Origin: CAZPQN01 sp964588795
GTDB lineage: Bacteria > Fidelibacterota > UBA2242
NCBI GenBank assembly: GCA_964588795.1
Contig: CAZPQN010000016.1
Location: forward strand, 1 to 51,368
Reading direction: 5' to 3'
Length of the DNA stretch: 51,368 nucleotides
A program made the position numbers and the translations under genes. The notes below the pieces were generated by a model, which saw nothing but the letters and a program-made list of their open reading frames with translations, had not been told where the DNA came from and did no database searches. Shown piece by piece: positions 26,723 to 34,878 of the stretch (position 1 is its first letter; the number at the start of each line of letters is the position of its first letter).

Positions 26723-26745
26723 TTACCCTCCTGGACCTCGCCTGG

Positions 26746-28644
26746 TTATTTGTTCACTACAGCTTCATTACCCAAGTAATCGGAGATCCGGATTTCGCGC
26801 ACCTTGAGCGTGCCCTTGACGCCTGGCGGAATCAGGACATTGCCGATATACTCACCGCCGGCAGAGGTGAGGCTCAGCATACCAATAAACGGTCTGGCTC
26901 CGGGATTGAGCTCTAATATAAATTTTCCGTTGCGCGCCAGACCGACACCAAGATCGCGGGCCTGAATATTCAATCTGACTAATTCCCCGCCTTTTACCTC
27001 CTGGTGCGATAACTTCGTGGCGAGCACCTCTGGAATGGTAGTGTCACGGATTATCTCAAGTTCGGTCCCGGTCTGGTTGCCGGCCAAGTCGGTCGCGGTT
27101 ATTACAAAGCGGTTCTGTCCCTCACCGAGTTCGAGTTCGGTACTGAAACTGGTCTTGTCCACCGTGAGGTGCTGACTGTTGACTACTACCTCGCCGGCCT
27201 CGCTGAGGGTGCCGCTGATCGTCAGCTCTTTTTCTTTGGTAAATGGGGGGAACTCCGCAAGTTCCAGTACAGGAGCAGTTTTGTCGATGCGCACTTCAAA
27301 AGTCAATTGCTGGGTTTTGGCCCCGGAACGCGCTTTCAGAACCACCTGATGCAGACCTTCCGGCAAATTCAGCAGGTGCCGGAACCGATTGTCACTGATC
27401 TGCACCGGCTGGCTATTGATTTCAATGCTCGTCATAGGTTTGGTGCGACCGAAAATGGTGACTTCGTTCTGGTTGACGGTCAGCTGGTCGGGCATTTCCG
27501 GAAAAACCAGTTGATCGCCAATGTTGTAATTGATGGTTTTGATATTCTGGGAGACATTACCTGCCTGGTCAATCGCTTTTATCAGCAGGCGGTGTGTCTC
27601 GGATTTGATTTTAATTTCGGTGCTGAACCGCCCGTCTTTACCGACTTGTACCGAATCACCGTCGATCAGGACGCGGGCCTTATTCTCGCTTTGACCACTG
27701 ACCCTGACTAAGCCGGTAAAGGTCGTTTCAAAATCCCGCGGCGTTTCAATCGACAGGAATGGCGGAGTGTTATCCACTTCGATATAAAACTCGACTGGTT
27801 CGGTACTTGGGCCAACCAGGTTTTCTTTATCCACGCTTTCAATGCGTAAAAAATAAATTCCATTGCCCGGCACTTCCCAGCGCCAAGTTTCCTGTCCCCG
27901 CACATCAACTGTGGCGATCAGTGGTGAGAAATTGTGATTGCCGGCAATCTCGATCCGATAGGCCACGGCGTTTTCCACCTTTTTCCACTGGCAGTCGAGG
28001 TACGCACGAAAATATTTAGAACCATCGGTCGGTATGACGATTTGGGGTGCAGGAAGCAGGGATTTTGGTCGGGAAGGCTTCTGCCCTTCGGCAATTACCG
28101 TACCTTCGTTTTGCTTGATCGTCACGCTGGCACCGCTGGCTTTGACATCTATTTCACCGTCATAGTTGGCGAAGCGGGAAGTGTTTTTCTCGTCACGGGT
28201 CGCCCGGAAATTGCGGGAACGGATGTCCGTTTCCACACCTGGTGTAGAGACGTTGACCGCATTTTTCTTGGACTGGGCGGACAGATAAGCCAACACATCG
28301 CCTTGCAAAAGCACTACATTGGAGGTTTGAGTGTTTTTCACGACGTCCTGCTTCATGGCCTCGATGACGGCGAGTGCATTGGCGCCCAAGTTCAATCTAC
28401 TGCCATCTACGAGTGAGATTTCGCCGCCACTGTTTTCCAGCGTGCGGATCCGCTCTTTTTCCTTGAGTTCCTGGTCTTTTTCAGCATCGAACCAGACGGT
28501 TTGTTCCTGAGATTTCGACTGGACTTTGCCCTTCTTTTGAGTCAGGAGCGCTGAAATCGCCCGAACTCGCTTATCGCGAGCGGTCTGGAGGGCTTTGCGG
28601 GCAGACAGCAGAGCTTCACTGAGGGTTTTATCCGCCTGCTCGAG
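26746..28644 (-). pseudogene. FecR-Ig part of a LysM-FecR-Ig protein, separated from its N-terminus by an in-frame TGA
   Basis: The frame is open from the codon after a TGA (28647-28645) to 26746, about 632 codons. It reads as one protein with the upstream LysM gene: first a charged coiled coil (LEQADKTLSEALLSARKALQ), then a FecR-like beta region (GGEISLVDGSRLNLGANALAV), an Ig/fibronectin-like domain with YRIEIAGNHNF, and three Ig-like domains each with a GxSxxxA-type strand pattern (VRVSGQSENKARVLIDG, ITATDLAGN). The only usable downstream start is TTG at 28395, which would cut the FecR domain in half, so this part is unlikely to be a gene of its own. The intact protein would be periplasmic or surface-bound, about 780 aa. 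Either a real nonsense mutation or a sequence error. Confidence 0.75.
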
Positions 28645-29088
28645 TCAGCCGTTTTTTTTCAATTCTGTGGATTGTTTTTGCAGGCTGATTGCTTGTACAA
28701 CATCCTCCCGGGCAAGAATGTTGGCGCCCTCACGATTGGCTTCATCAATGGTCTTTAGAACGCTGGTGTTTTTTTGCGTTACAGACGCGTACAATTTAAC
28801 CGGGATCGTCAGTACCGTGGACGAACTGACTTCGCTCGGCGAATTTAGATTATTATAGCGCAAAATGATTTCCCAGTCGTTGGGTTCATCGAAGTACTTT
28901 TTCGCTAACGTCCGCAGGGTTTCATCGCCCTGCAATTTGACTTTGACTACCTCGGCTGTTTGAGCCCAGAGTGTCCCACCAATCCACAGAAGGATAAATA
29001 AATATCGCCAATTGGATAACGCGACGCCCTGCCCTTTCCGGGCACCATGATCGTTTGCTTTCACTTGTTTAAAATCCGATCCAGTCAA
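28645..29088 (-). CDS. LysM-domain N-terminal part of the broken LysM-FecR-Ig protein
   Basis: About 147 aa as it stands. A signal peptide (YLFILLWIGGTLWAQ) is followed by a LysM-like peptidoglycan-binding domain (VKLQGDETLRTLAKKYFDEP, WEIILRYNNL, STVLTIPV) and a helical stretch that stops at TGA after LKKNG. Just before the stop is a run of eight A on the coding strand. The frame continues in phase after the TGA into a FecR-Ig region. Start: TTG at 29088 has TGAGGG upstream; GTG at 29133 is also possible but has no ribosome site. LysM plus FecR proteins are common in Gram-negative bacteria as wall-anchored surface or secretion-associated proteins. Confidence 0.75.
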   Translation of the reverse strand: MTGSDFKQVKANDHGARKGQGVALSNWRYLFILLWIGGTLWAQTAEVVKVKLQGDETLRTLAKKYFDEPNDWEIILRYNNLNSPSEVSSSTVLTIPVKLYASVTQKNTSVLKTIDEANREGANILAREDVVQAISLQKQSTELKKNG

Positions 29089-29179
29089 TACGCTACCCTC
29101 ACATTTGTTGCCCTGAATACTAACGAACTGCACTCAATACAGCAGTCACCGCTTTGACTTATCTTACCAATAATTCAAA

Positions 29180-30853
29180 TTATAACTGCTCCACGAAAAA
29201 ATTTGCCGATAGCGGTAGGCCGGTCGCGCGCCGGATCATTTCATCCCATCGCCAACGCTTGCCGGGAGCAAATACCTTCGCGGTAAGCCAGTTGCCGAGT
29301 TCCATATTGTCCACAAACCGGAGATCCGTTGTCGCACTCAGCTTTTGCGCCTTCGCGATCGCATCCAAAAGCTGAGCGGCAAAAAGGGCCCCCAGCTGAT
29401 AGTTGTGATAATAGACAGGGTAGGAACAAATGTGGATTTTCGCCGCCCAGTCGGGTTGGTTGCGATTCTCGGGGCGCTTGATCAATTGATATTTTTCGAC
29501 CAGATTCCACCAGAGGTCATTCAGATTCTGGTCGGGATTCTCGTACATGCCCTTTTCGAAGTTCAGCATGACCAGCGACCAGCGGGCGAAGATCAGTTTT
29601 TCGTTACGCAGGGCTTGGGAAGTAGCTTTGGCAATTTGGATTTTTTCCTCATTGGTCAAACCTAACATGCTCTGCATCCACTCCGGATTCTTGGACAACC
29701 GCTCGAAGAAGATCGCAATGGCTTCGGTGGTAAAGGCGTGCGCTTCTTCCCGCAGTAAAAACGGCAGGGTGCGGTCGATATTCAATGCGTAAACGCCATG
29801 TCCCATTTCGTGCAGCGTGGTGCTCATCCAGCTTTCATTATTGCGTACGTTGAGCATGATACGGACGTCCCCCGCCCGGTCAATGTCGGTGCAATAGGCA
29901 TGCGGATATTTACCGGGTCGTTCGAACAAATCACTGCGGGCGACCAGATCGTCAACGTTTAAGCCGATGCTGTTCATGAATTTCCGCCCCAGCTCGACCA
30001 CGTCTTTTTCAGCATAAAACCGATCGAGGTCTATATCAGAAATGACTGGCGATTCCTGGAAAAAGGGATCAGCATAGTGCCAGGGTTGTAATTTCTCCGG
30101 TTTTACCTTCAATCGCTGCGAGAGAACTGCATCAATGCTGTTTTTCGCCTCGGTAAATGGGGCCTGGGTTGCATTTTCGAGTTCCTTGAAAATGCGCATG
30201 ATCTCCCCCGGCTCCTGTTCATCGGTCACCAAGCGCATCTGCCAGTAGTTATCGAATCCCATCGAAACTGCCGCCTGGTTGCGCAAACGAATCAGCGTGT
30301 GCATGTCTGGTTCAACGAGGACGCCGACCTGTTTGGAAGCTTCCCAGGCCTTCTGCCGCAACTTGAGGTTGGTGGAGTTCGCTAAAATATCTTTGACATC
30401 GTTGCCCGTCAGTTCGCGGCCGTCCACCTTTGCCCGGAATTTGTTAAATGTCGCTTCGACCTTGGTCTCTAATTCTGTGATCTGCCGGAGCAAAGCCGTA
30501 TCGGTTTGATTTGCCAGAAACTCCAAATAGGTGATCTCCAATTGCCGTTTCAATAAACTGTCCTGGACGGCAAATTCCCGGAGCCTTTTGATGCGTTGAA
30601 AACCTACCGGATCAGCAAAGACCGTCTTATAGGCCGTGTTAAGCCGGGCATATTCATCGTACAACTCGTCCTTACCAGTGGCGGTAGCCTCCCAGTAAGC
30701 CTGACTGATTTTGGTTATTAGTGGTTCGACCACCGTCGTCAAACTATCCATGAATGTGGCGGCGGCTTTCTCGTTCTTGACGAGCTGGCTTTCACACCCG
30801 ATTTGGGTAATTACCAAGACCGCCAGTGTCAAAATTTCTGCAGATGGTTTCAT
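29180..30853 (-). CDS. M2-like (ACE-type) zinc metallopeptidase lipoprotein, copy 1
   Basis: 557-aa lipoprotein with lipobox TQIGC (Cys20), probably facing the periplasm or outside. The gluzincin site is HEMGH (348-352) with a later Glu ligand in TTEAIAIFFERL. The layout, almost all helical with EEP/QEP, LQPWHY and NRNQPDWAAKIHI blocks, resembles peptidase family M2, the bacterial relatives of angiotensin-converting enzyme, which trim dipeptides from C-termini. ATG 30853 is preferred to GTG 30859 because it opens a normal lipoprotein signal. It follows a paralogue by 32 bases; the two probably form an operon. Physiological substrate unknown; nutrient peptides are likely. Confidence 0.88.
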   Translation of the reverse strand: MKPSAEILTLAVLVITQIGCESQLVKNEKAAATFMDSLTTVVEPLITKISQAYWEATATGKDELYDEYARLNTAYKTVFADPVGFQRIKRLREFAVQDSLLKRQLEITYLEFLANQTDTALLRQITELETKVEATFNKFRAKVDGRELTGNDVKDILANSTNLKLRQKAWEASKQVGVLVEPDMHTLIRLRNQAAVSMGFDNYWQMRLVTDEQEPGEIMRIFKELENATQAPFTEAKNSIDAVLSQRLKVKPEKLQPWHYADPFFQESPVISDIDLDRFYAEKDVVELGRKFMNSIGLNVDDLVARSDLFERPGKYPHAYCTDIDRAGDVRIMLNVRNNESWMSTTLHEMGHGVYALNIDRTLPFLLREEAHAFTTEAIAIFFERLSKNPEWMQSMLGLTNEEKIQIAKATSQALRNEKLIFARWSLVMLNFEKGMYENPDQNLNDLWWNLVEKYQLIKRPENRNQPDWAAKIHICSYPVYYHNYQLGALFAAQLLDAIAKAQKLSATTDLRFVDNMELGNWLTAKVFAPGKRWRWDEMIRRATGLPLSANFFVEQL

Positions 30854-30885
30854 ATGCACTCAGTCTCCATAAAATTTATTTTTTG

Positions 30886-32616
30886 TTACAATTGCTCGAT
30901 AAAATAGCGCGGATTGAGCTTTTCACCGGTGGCTTTTTCGATCTGTTCGTTCCACGGTTCGAGCTTGCCGCGGCTGAGAATTTTTTCCCGGAGAAAATGA
31001 CCAATACGCGGATTGTCGAGGTAGCGCAGTTGGTCAAGTGTCACTTTCTGATCTTGGGCGATAGCATTAGCCAATTGCGCCGCAAATAAATCACCCATAA
31101 TGTAATTATGATAGTATAGCGGCAATAACAACAAATGATAATTCGCCGCCCAATCCGGCTGGTTGCGATTGGCCGGCCGCCGGATCTGCTGATATTTTCC
31201 CACGTAATCCCACCAGAGTCGATTCAGATCCTGATCGGGATTTTCATAAAGCGCTTTTTCGAAGCGTGACAGCACCTGGACATAGTTCAGGTAGCTGAGC
31301 TTCATCAGGCGATTCAGAAAAGTGGTATTGGCGCGGAATTCCTCCCGCTGAGCATCCGACCAACCGAACATTTGCTGGACCCAGTTTGGGTTAAGGGTCA
31401 GGTCTTGAAAGAAAGCGGCGACTCCCTCAAAAATGAGCATCTGAGCGTCATTACGCAAGAGATACGGCAGTTCCTTATTGACATAGATTTTATCCTTGGG
31501 TGAGTGCGCGGGATAGGGAACGTCTAAAAGTAAGTAGGGTAGTTCGTAATTCAGGCTCTGAAAATGAATCGCATGACCCAGTTCATGCAAAATGCTCCGC
31601 ATGCCGCTTTCATCATTGTGGATGGTCGCCATGATCTGGGCCGTGCCGTTGTGGCTAATATCAATGGTAAATGCCGCCCGGTACTTATTGTCACGCTCGC
31701 CCAAGTCACTGCGCTGCAGGATCTCGTCGACGTTGAACCCCATGCCATTAAAAAATCGGCGGGCGGTGGCGATGACATCCTGATTGCGATAGTAATCGTC
31801 CGGATTAACGGCGGAAATCAGCGAGGTCCCCCGCATATACGGTTCTAAATAATGCCACGGTTGCAGTTGATCTGCACGAATATGGAAGCGCCCGCATAGG
31901 ATCGAGTCGAGTTGCTGTTTCACGGCGGTATAATGCGGCTGGGCTAAGGTGTGGAACTGTTCGATGACGGCTTCAATTTCCGCCGGTTCTTCCTCCTGCA
32001 GGATCAACCGCATTTCGTAATAGTTACGGAAACCGCTGGAATGGGCCAACTGGTTAAGCAACGTAACCTGTTTTCGGAAATCGGCTTCTATCACCTTGCC
32101 GAGCGCCTTACTGGCTTCCCAGGCCTTTTGACGCAGGACTGGATCGGAAGATGTAGCATTGATCTCCCGCAGACGACCCGGAGAGACCCTGACACCATCG
32201 AGCATGCGCTGAAACTGGTTGTATTCGCGCGATAGGACTGCGTACTGGCGAGCGATGTCATGCAACACACTGGTGTCGGCGAGGTTACTTCGAAACTCAT
32301 TGTAAGCAATGGCCACCTGGCGGTTGAGTAAATGATCCCGGAAAGCGGTTTCATGGAAATGGCGAATTTTCTGAAACGCCACCGGATTGGAGAAGATTTC
32401 GGACTTCCTGATTTCCAGTTGCGAGTATTGTTCGAAAAGTGAATCACTGTTCTGGGTGGCCGCTTCCCAATAGGTCTGCATAGCCTGGCGTTCCAAAGGC
32501 TCCAATAAAGCAGTCAGGCTATCTAAGAACAACTGCGCTTCCTGCTCAGTACGATAGGCCTTTCCGCATCCCAGCATTAAACTGCAAAATAATCCGATGA
32601 CAATTATCTGGCGCAT
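30886..32616 (-). CDS. M2-like (ACE-type) zinc metallopeptidase lipoprotein, copy 2
   Basis: 576-aa paralogue of the next gene in the operon. Lipobox LMLGC (Cys17). Zinc site HELGH (344-348), third ligand probably in LIFEGVAAFFQDL. It shares LRQKAWEASK, LQPWHY, NRNQPDWAA and the C-terminal YFIEQL with copy 1, so the pair arose by tandem duplication. After the zinc site it carries an extra segment of about 20 residues (LDVPYPAHSPKDKIYVNKE) that copy 1 lacks, right next to the active site, which suggests a different substrate range. The gene starts the pair and is divergent from the LiaF-like gene, with a perfect GTTAATATTAAC palindrome (32695-32706) in the gap. Confidence 0.88.
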   Translation of the reverse strand: MRQIIVIGLFCSLMLGCGKAYRTEQEAQLFLDSLTALLEPLERQAMQTYWEAATQNSDSLFEQYSQLEIRKSEIFSNPVAFQKIRHFHETAFRDHLLNRQVAIAYNEFRSNLADTSVLHDIARQYAVLSREYNQFQRMLDGVRVSPGRLREINATSSDPVLRQKAWEASKALGKVIEADFRKQVTLLNQLAHSSGFRNYYEMRLILQEEEPAEIEAVIEQFHTLAQPHYTAVKQQLDSILCGRFHIRADQLQPWHYLEPYMRGTSLISAVNPDDYYRNQDVIATARRFFNGMGFNVDEILQRSDLGERDNKYRAAFTIDISHNGTAQIMATIHNDESGMRSILHELGHAIHFQSLNYELPYLLLDVPYPAHSPKDKIYVNKELPYLLRNDAQMLIFEGVAAFFQDLTLNPNWVQQMFGWSDAQREEFRANTTFLNRLMKLSYLNYVQVLSRFEKALYENPDQDLNRLWWDYVGKYQQIRRPANRNQPDWAANYHLLLLPLYYHNYIMGDLFAAQLANAIAQDQKVTLDQLRYLDNPRIGHFLREKILSRGKLEPWNEQIEKATGEKLNPRYFIEQL

Positions 32617-32771
32617 ATGGCTTTGACTCTCTGCTTTTTACAACCGGATTGAATTTTAAACCGTCGTTTCGATTTTCCAAACCCCGTCATTTGCGTTAAT
32701 ATTAACAAGAAATGTGGAATAAATCGAGACATTTTTTGTATATTATTTTTGAAATAAAATAGAAGAATCCG

Positions 32772-33457
32772 ATGAACAATCCGCCTGTTACGCATCGTAC
32801 AATTTCTATTGGAGGTCTGGTGTTAGTGATTTTGGGAATTCTGCTCTTACTTGAAAACCTTGACCTTTTCGACTTTGATTTTGGACAACTGCTCCACAAC
32901 TGGTGGCCGCTTATTTTTATCGTTCTGGGCATTAATCGCTTACTCGTTGCTGAGCGCGCATCCGGCTCAATGCTAATCATTTTCGGTCTTCTGCTATTGG
33001 TTTGGACAAACGACCTGATCTCTACCGGGATGCTCTTCGCCCTGGCGCTGATCGGGCTCGGAGTGGCCATAATCGTCAGACCACGCCATGGTTGCTGTCA
33101 ACCTGCTGGCGAATTTACCACCACTACCGGTGACACCGTAAACATTGAGACGATTTGCGGCGAAAGCCGTCGAAAAGTCACCACCGAGTTCAAAGGCGGG
33201 ACGACGGAATGCCTTTTGGGCAATCTCATTCTCGATCTGCGTGAAGCGCTTTTCCTCCCGGCGAGCGCGACTCTGCGAGTGCAGAATATTTTCGGGAAAA
33301 CGACCGTCCTGATACCTAACAACGTGTCTCTCGCAGTGACCGAACGCCGATTTTTGGCAGTATCAATAATCACGCGGCCGGCGCTTCCGGAGAAAGTCTG
33401 CCGAAAATCGTCATCAACGCCCAAGTCGTTTTCGGGGAACTGGAAATCGGCAACTAA
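32772..33457 (+). pseudogene. LiaF-like membrane protein gene with a one-base frameshift
   Basis: Four transmembrane helices (about 12-32, 44-58, 66-80, 86-102) followed by a soluble beta domain typical of LiaF/YvqF and DUF5668 proteins (VNIETICGESRRKV, GGTTECLLGNLILDLREA, FGKTTVLIP). After LAVTE, near 33340-33346, the family pattern leaves the frame; reading one base earlier gives PIFGSINNHAAG and VINAQVVFGELEIGN, then TAA at 33455-33457. Restoring one A (GAAC to GAAAC) repairs it exactly. Without repair the frame runs on into the next gene. The intact protein (about 228 aa) would sense or respond to envelope stress. It may be a true mutation or a sequence error. Confidence 0.85.
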
Positions 33458-33470
33458 ATCAGCGAACCCG

Positions 33471-34208
33471 ATGACAAAATCCCCCGCTAAATCCATTTTG
33501 GCTGGTTTGCTCGTGGCAATTGCAGTGGGCTGGCAAGCGCCGCTTTATGCTCAGAAAACGATCGAAAGTGATTATATCGGCCAGCGTCAGCGCATGGTCA
33601 CCGAGCAAATCGAGGGGCGTGGCATAAAATCACCTGCGGTACTCCGTGCTCTGCGCAAAGTTGAACGCCATCGCTTCGTACCCCCGGGGTACGTTGCGGC
33701 CGCTTATAGCGATTTCCCTCTGCCGATCGGCTACGGACAGACCATTTCTCAGCCCTACATCGTCGCCCTGATGACCGAACTTTTAGCTATCAAAGCCGGA
33801 GATAAGGTACTGGAAATCGGCACCGGCAGTGGGTACCAGGCGGCGGTATTAGCAGAATTGTGTGACAGCGTCTTCAGTGTTGAAATCGTTCCGGAATTAA
33901 GCCAGACGGCTGACCGCTTGCTCAAGCATCTTGGCTATCACAATATTTTTGTCAGAACCGGTGATGGCTACCGTGGCTGGTCGGAACATGCCCCGTATGA
34001 TGGCATTATTGTGACCTGCGCCCCGACCGCTGTGCCGCTTCCGCTCCAGGAACAACTTGTCGAAGGTGGTCGAATGGTTATTCCAGTCGGCGAATCTTAT
34101 ACTCAGGAATTAATCGTCCTGACCAAACACAGGGGCAAACTCCAGCGCCAATCGGTCATTCCCGTGCGCTTCGTACCGATGCTCCGTGAAGACGGGAGGA
34201 AATACTAA
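33471..34208 (+). CDS. pcm: exported protein-L-isoaspartate O-methyltransferase
   Basis: 245-aa enzyme that methylates damaged isoaspartyl residues using S-adenosylmethionine. Family motifs: MVTEQIEGRGI, VERHRFVPP, PIGYGQTISQPYIVALM, and motif I LEIGTGSGYQAAVLAEL, then GRMVIPVG. The usual Pcm is cytoplasmic; this one starts with a clear signal peptide (ILAGLLVAIAVGWQAPLYAQ), so it is predicted to be exported, where S-adenosylmethionine is not expected. ATG at 33471 is chosen because the signal peptide begins there and it lies 13 bases after the repaired LiaF-like stop. The longer frame back to 32772 is a frameshift artefact. Confidence 0.88.
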   Translation: MTKSPAKSILAGLLVAIAVGWQAPLYAQKTIESDYIGQRQRMVTEQIEGRGIKSPAVLRALRKVERHRFVPPGYVAAAYSDFPLPIGYGQTISQPYIVALMTELLAIKAGDKVLEIGTGSGYQAAVLAELCDSVFSVEIVPELSQTADRLLKHLGYHNIFVRTGDGYRGWSEHAPYDGIIVTCAPTAVPLPLQEQLVEGGRMVIPVGESYTQELIVLTKHRGKLQRQSVIPVRFVPMLREDGRKY

Positions 34209-34272
34209 GCTCCTCGCCTTAATTCTGATAATCCTTCCTGTTAAAACCCAAATCCTGACGCTTGTACCAGAT

Positions 34273-34878
34273 TCAGCCGACAGCAATTGCTTCGATATAA
34301 AAAATTTCCCGCGTATCGCGCATTTCTTTTACCCGAAAACCTGTCTTTTGCAACAGCTTGATAAGTTCTTTTTTCCGGGGAAGCAGATCACGACTGACCG
34401 GAAAGCCGATGGTCCGATGCTTGTGATTGGTTCGTTGGCGACCGCCGGGATGAATGATTAAAACCGGGCAGTTCGATTTGAGAACGCGGTGATATTCGCC
34501 CAACGCCTGCTCCGGCAGTTGGATATGAGGAAATACACAGTAGTTGATAATCACATCGAGGCTTTGCGCCGCGAACGGTAGTTGTTCACTGTAACTCTGA
34601 ATTGTACCCTGCAGCTGGGTTTCCCTGCGACAGCGGCGGAGCATTTCAAAAGCCAGGTCAATCCCATAGACGGTTATGCCCGGACTACTTCGGGCGATTA
34701 CTTCGGTTACCGCGCCCGTTCCGCAACCGACATCCAGCACGCGCATTCCCGGTCGCAGATTCATTTTATTCATCAGGTTCAGGATTTGCTGACGGTCTGC
34801 CGGGGGCAGGTGCCATCCGGCGGCGCGTTCGTCAAAAAACCGGCGATGATGCTGATAAATCTGCTGTAACACGCTCAT
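34273..34878 (-). CDS. class I SAM-dependent methyltransferase (methyltransferase type 11-like)
   Basis: 201-aa Rossmann-fold methyltransferase. Motif I is VLDVGCGTGAVTEVIA, the acidic ribose-binding residue is in YGIDLAFEML, then SEQLPFAAQSLDVIINYCVFPHI and EYHRVLKSNCPVLIIHPGG. The substrate is unknown. The ATG shares one base with the stop of the TonB receptor gene (TAATG), so the two are translationally coupled and it is the third gene of the nikR operon. A small methyltransferase in a metal-uptake operon might modify a metallophore or metal-related cofactor; this is a guess. Confidence 0.88.
   Translation of the reverse strand: MSVLQQIYQHHRRFFDERAAGWHLPPADRQQILNLMNKMNLRPGMRVLDVGCGTGAVTEVIARSSPGITVYGIDLAFEMLRRCRRETQLQGTIQSYSEQLPFAAQSLDVIINYCVFPHIQLPEQALGEYHRVLKSNCPVLIIHPGGRQRTNHKHRTIGFPVSRDLLPRKKELIKLLQKTGFRVKEMRDTREIFYIEAIAVG

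Noticed and set aside
28645..28647. TGA read as selenocysteine or as a sense codon genome-wide
   Set aside because: The site is in a coiled coil with no redox context, and TGA ends many other genes here (for example glnA and the PKD gene).
28645..28660. Programmed slippage at the run of eight A before the TGA
   Set aside because: Adding or removing one A leads to a stop after about 8 or 35 codons, and the downstream frame is already in phase.
32772..34208. Genuine LiaF-methyltransferase fusion protein
   Set aside because: The LiaF domain finishes in another frame with its own stop, and the methyltransferase has its own start and signal peptide.
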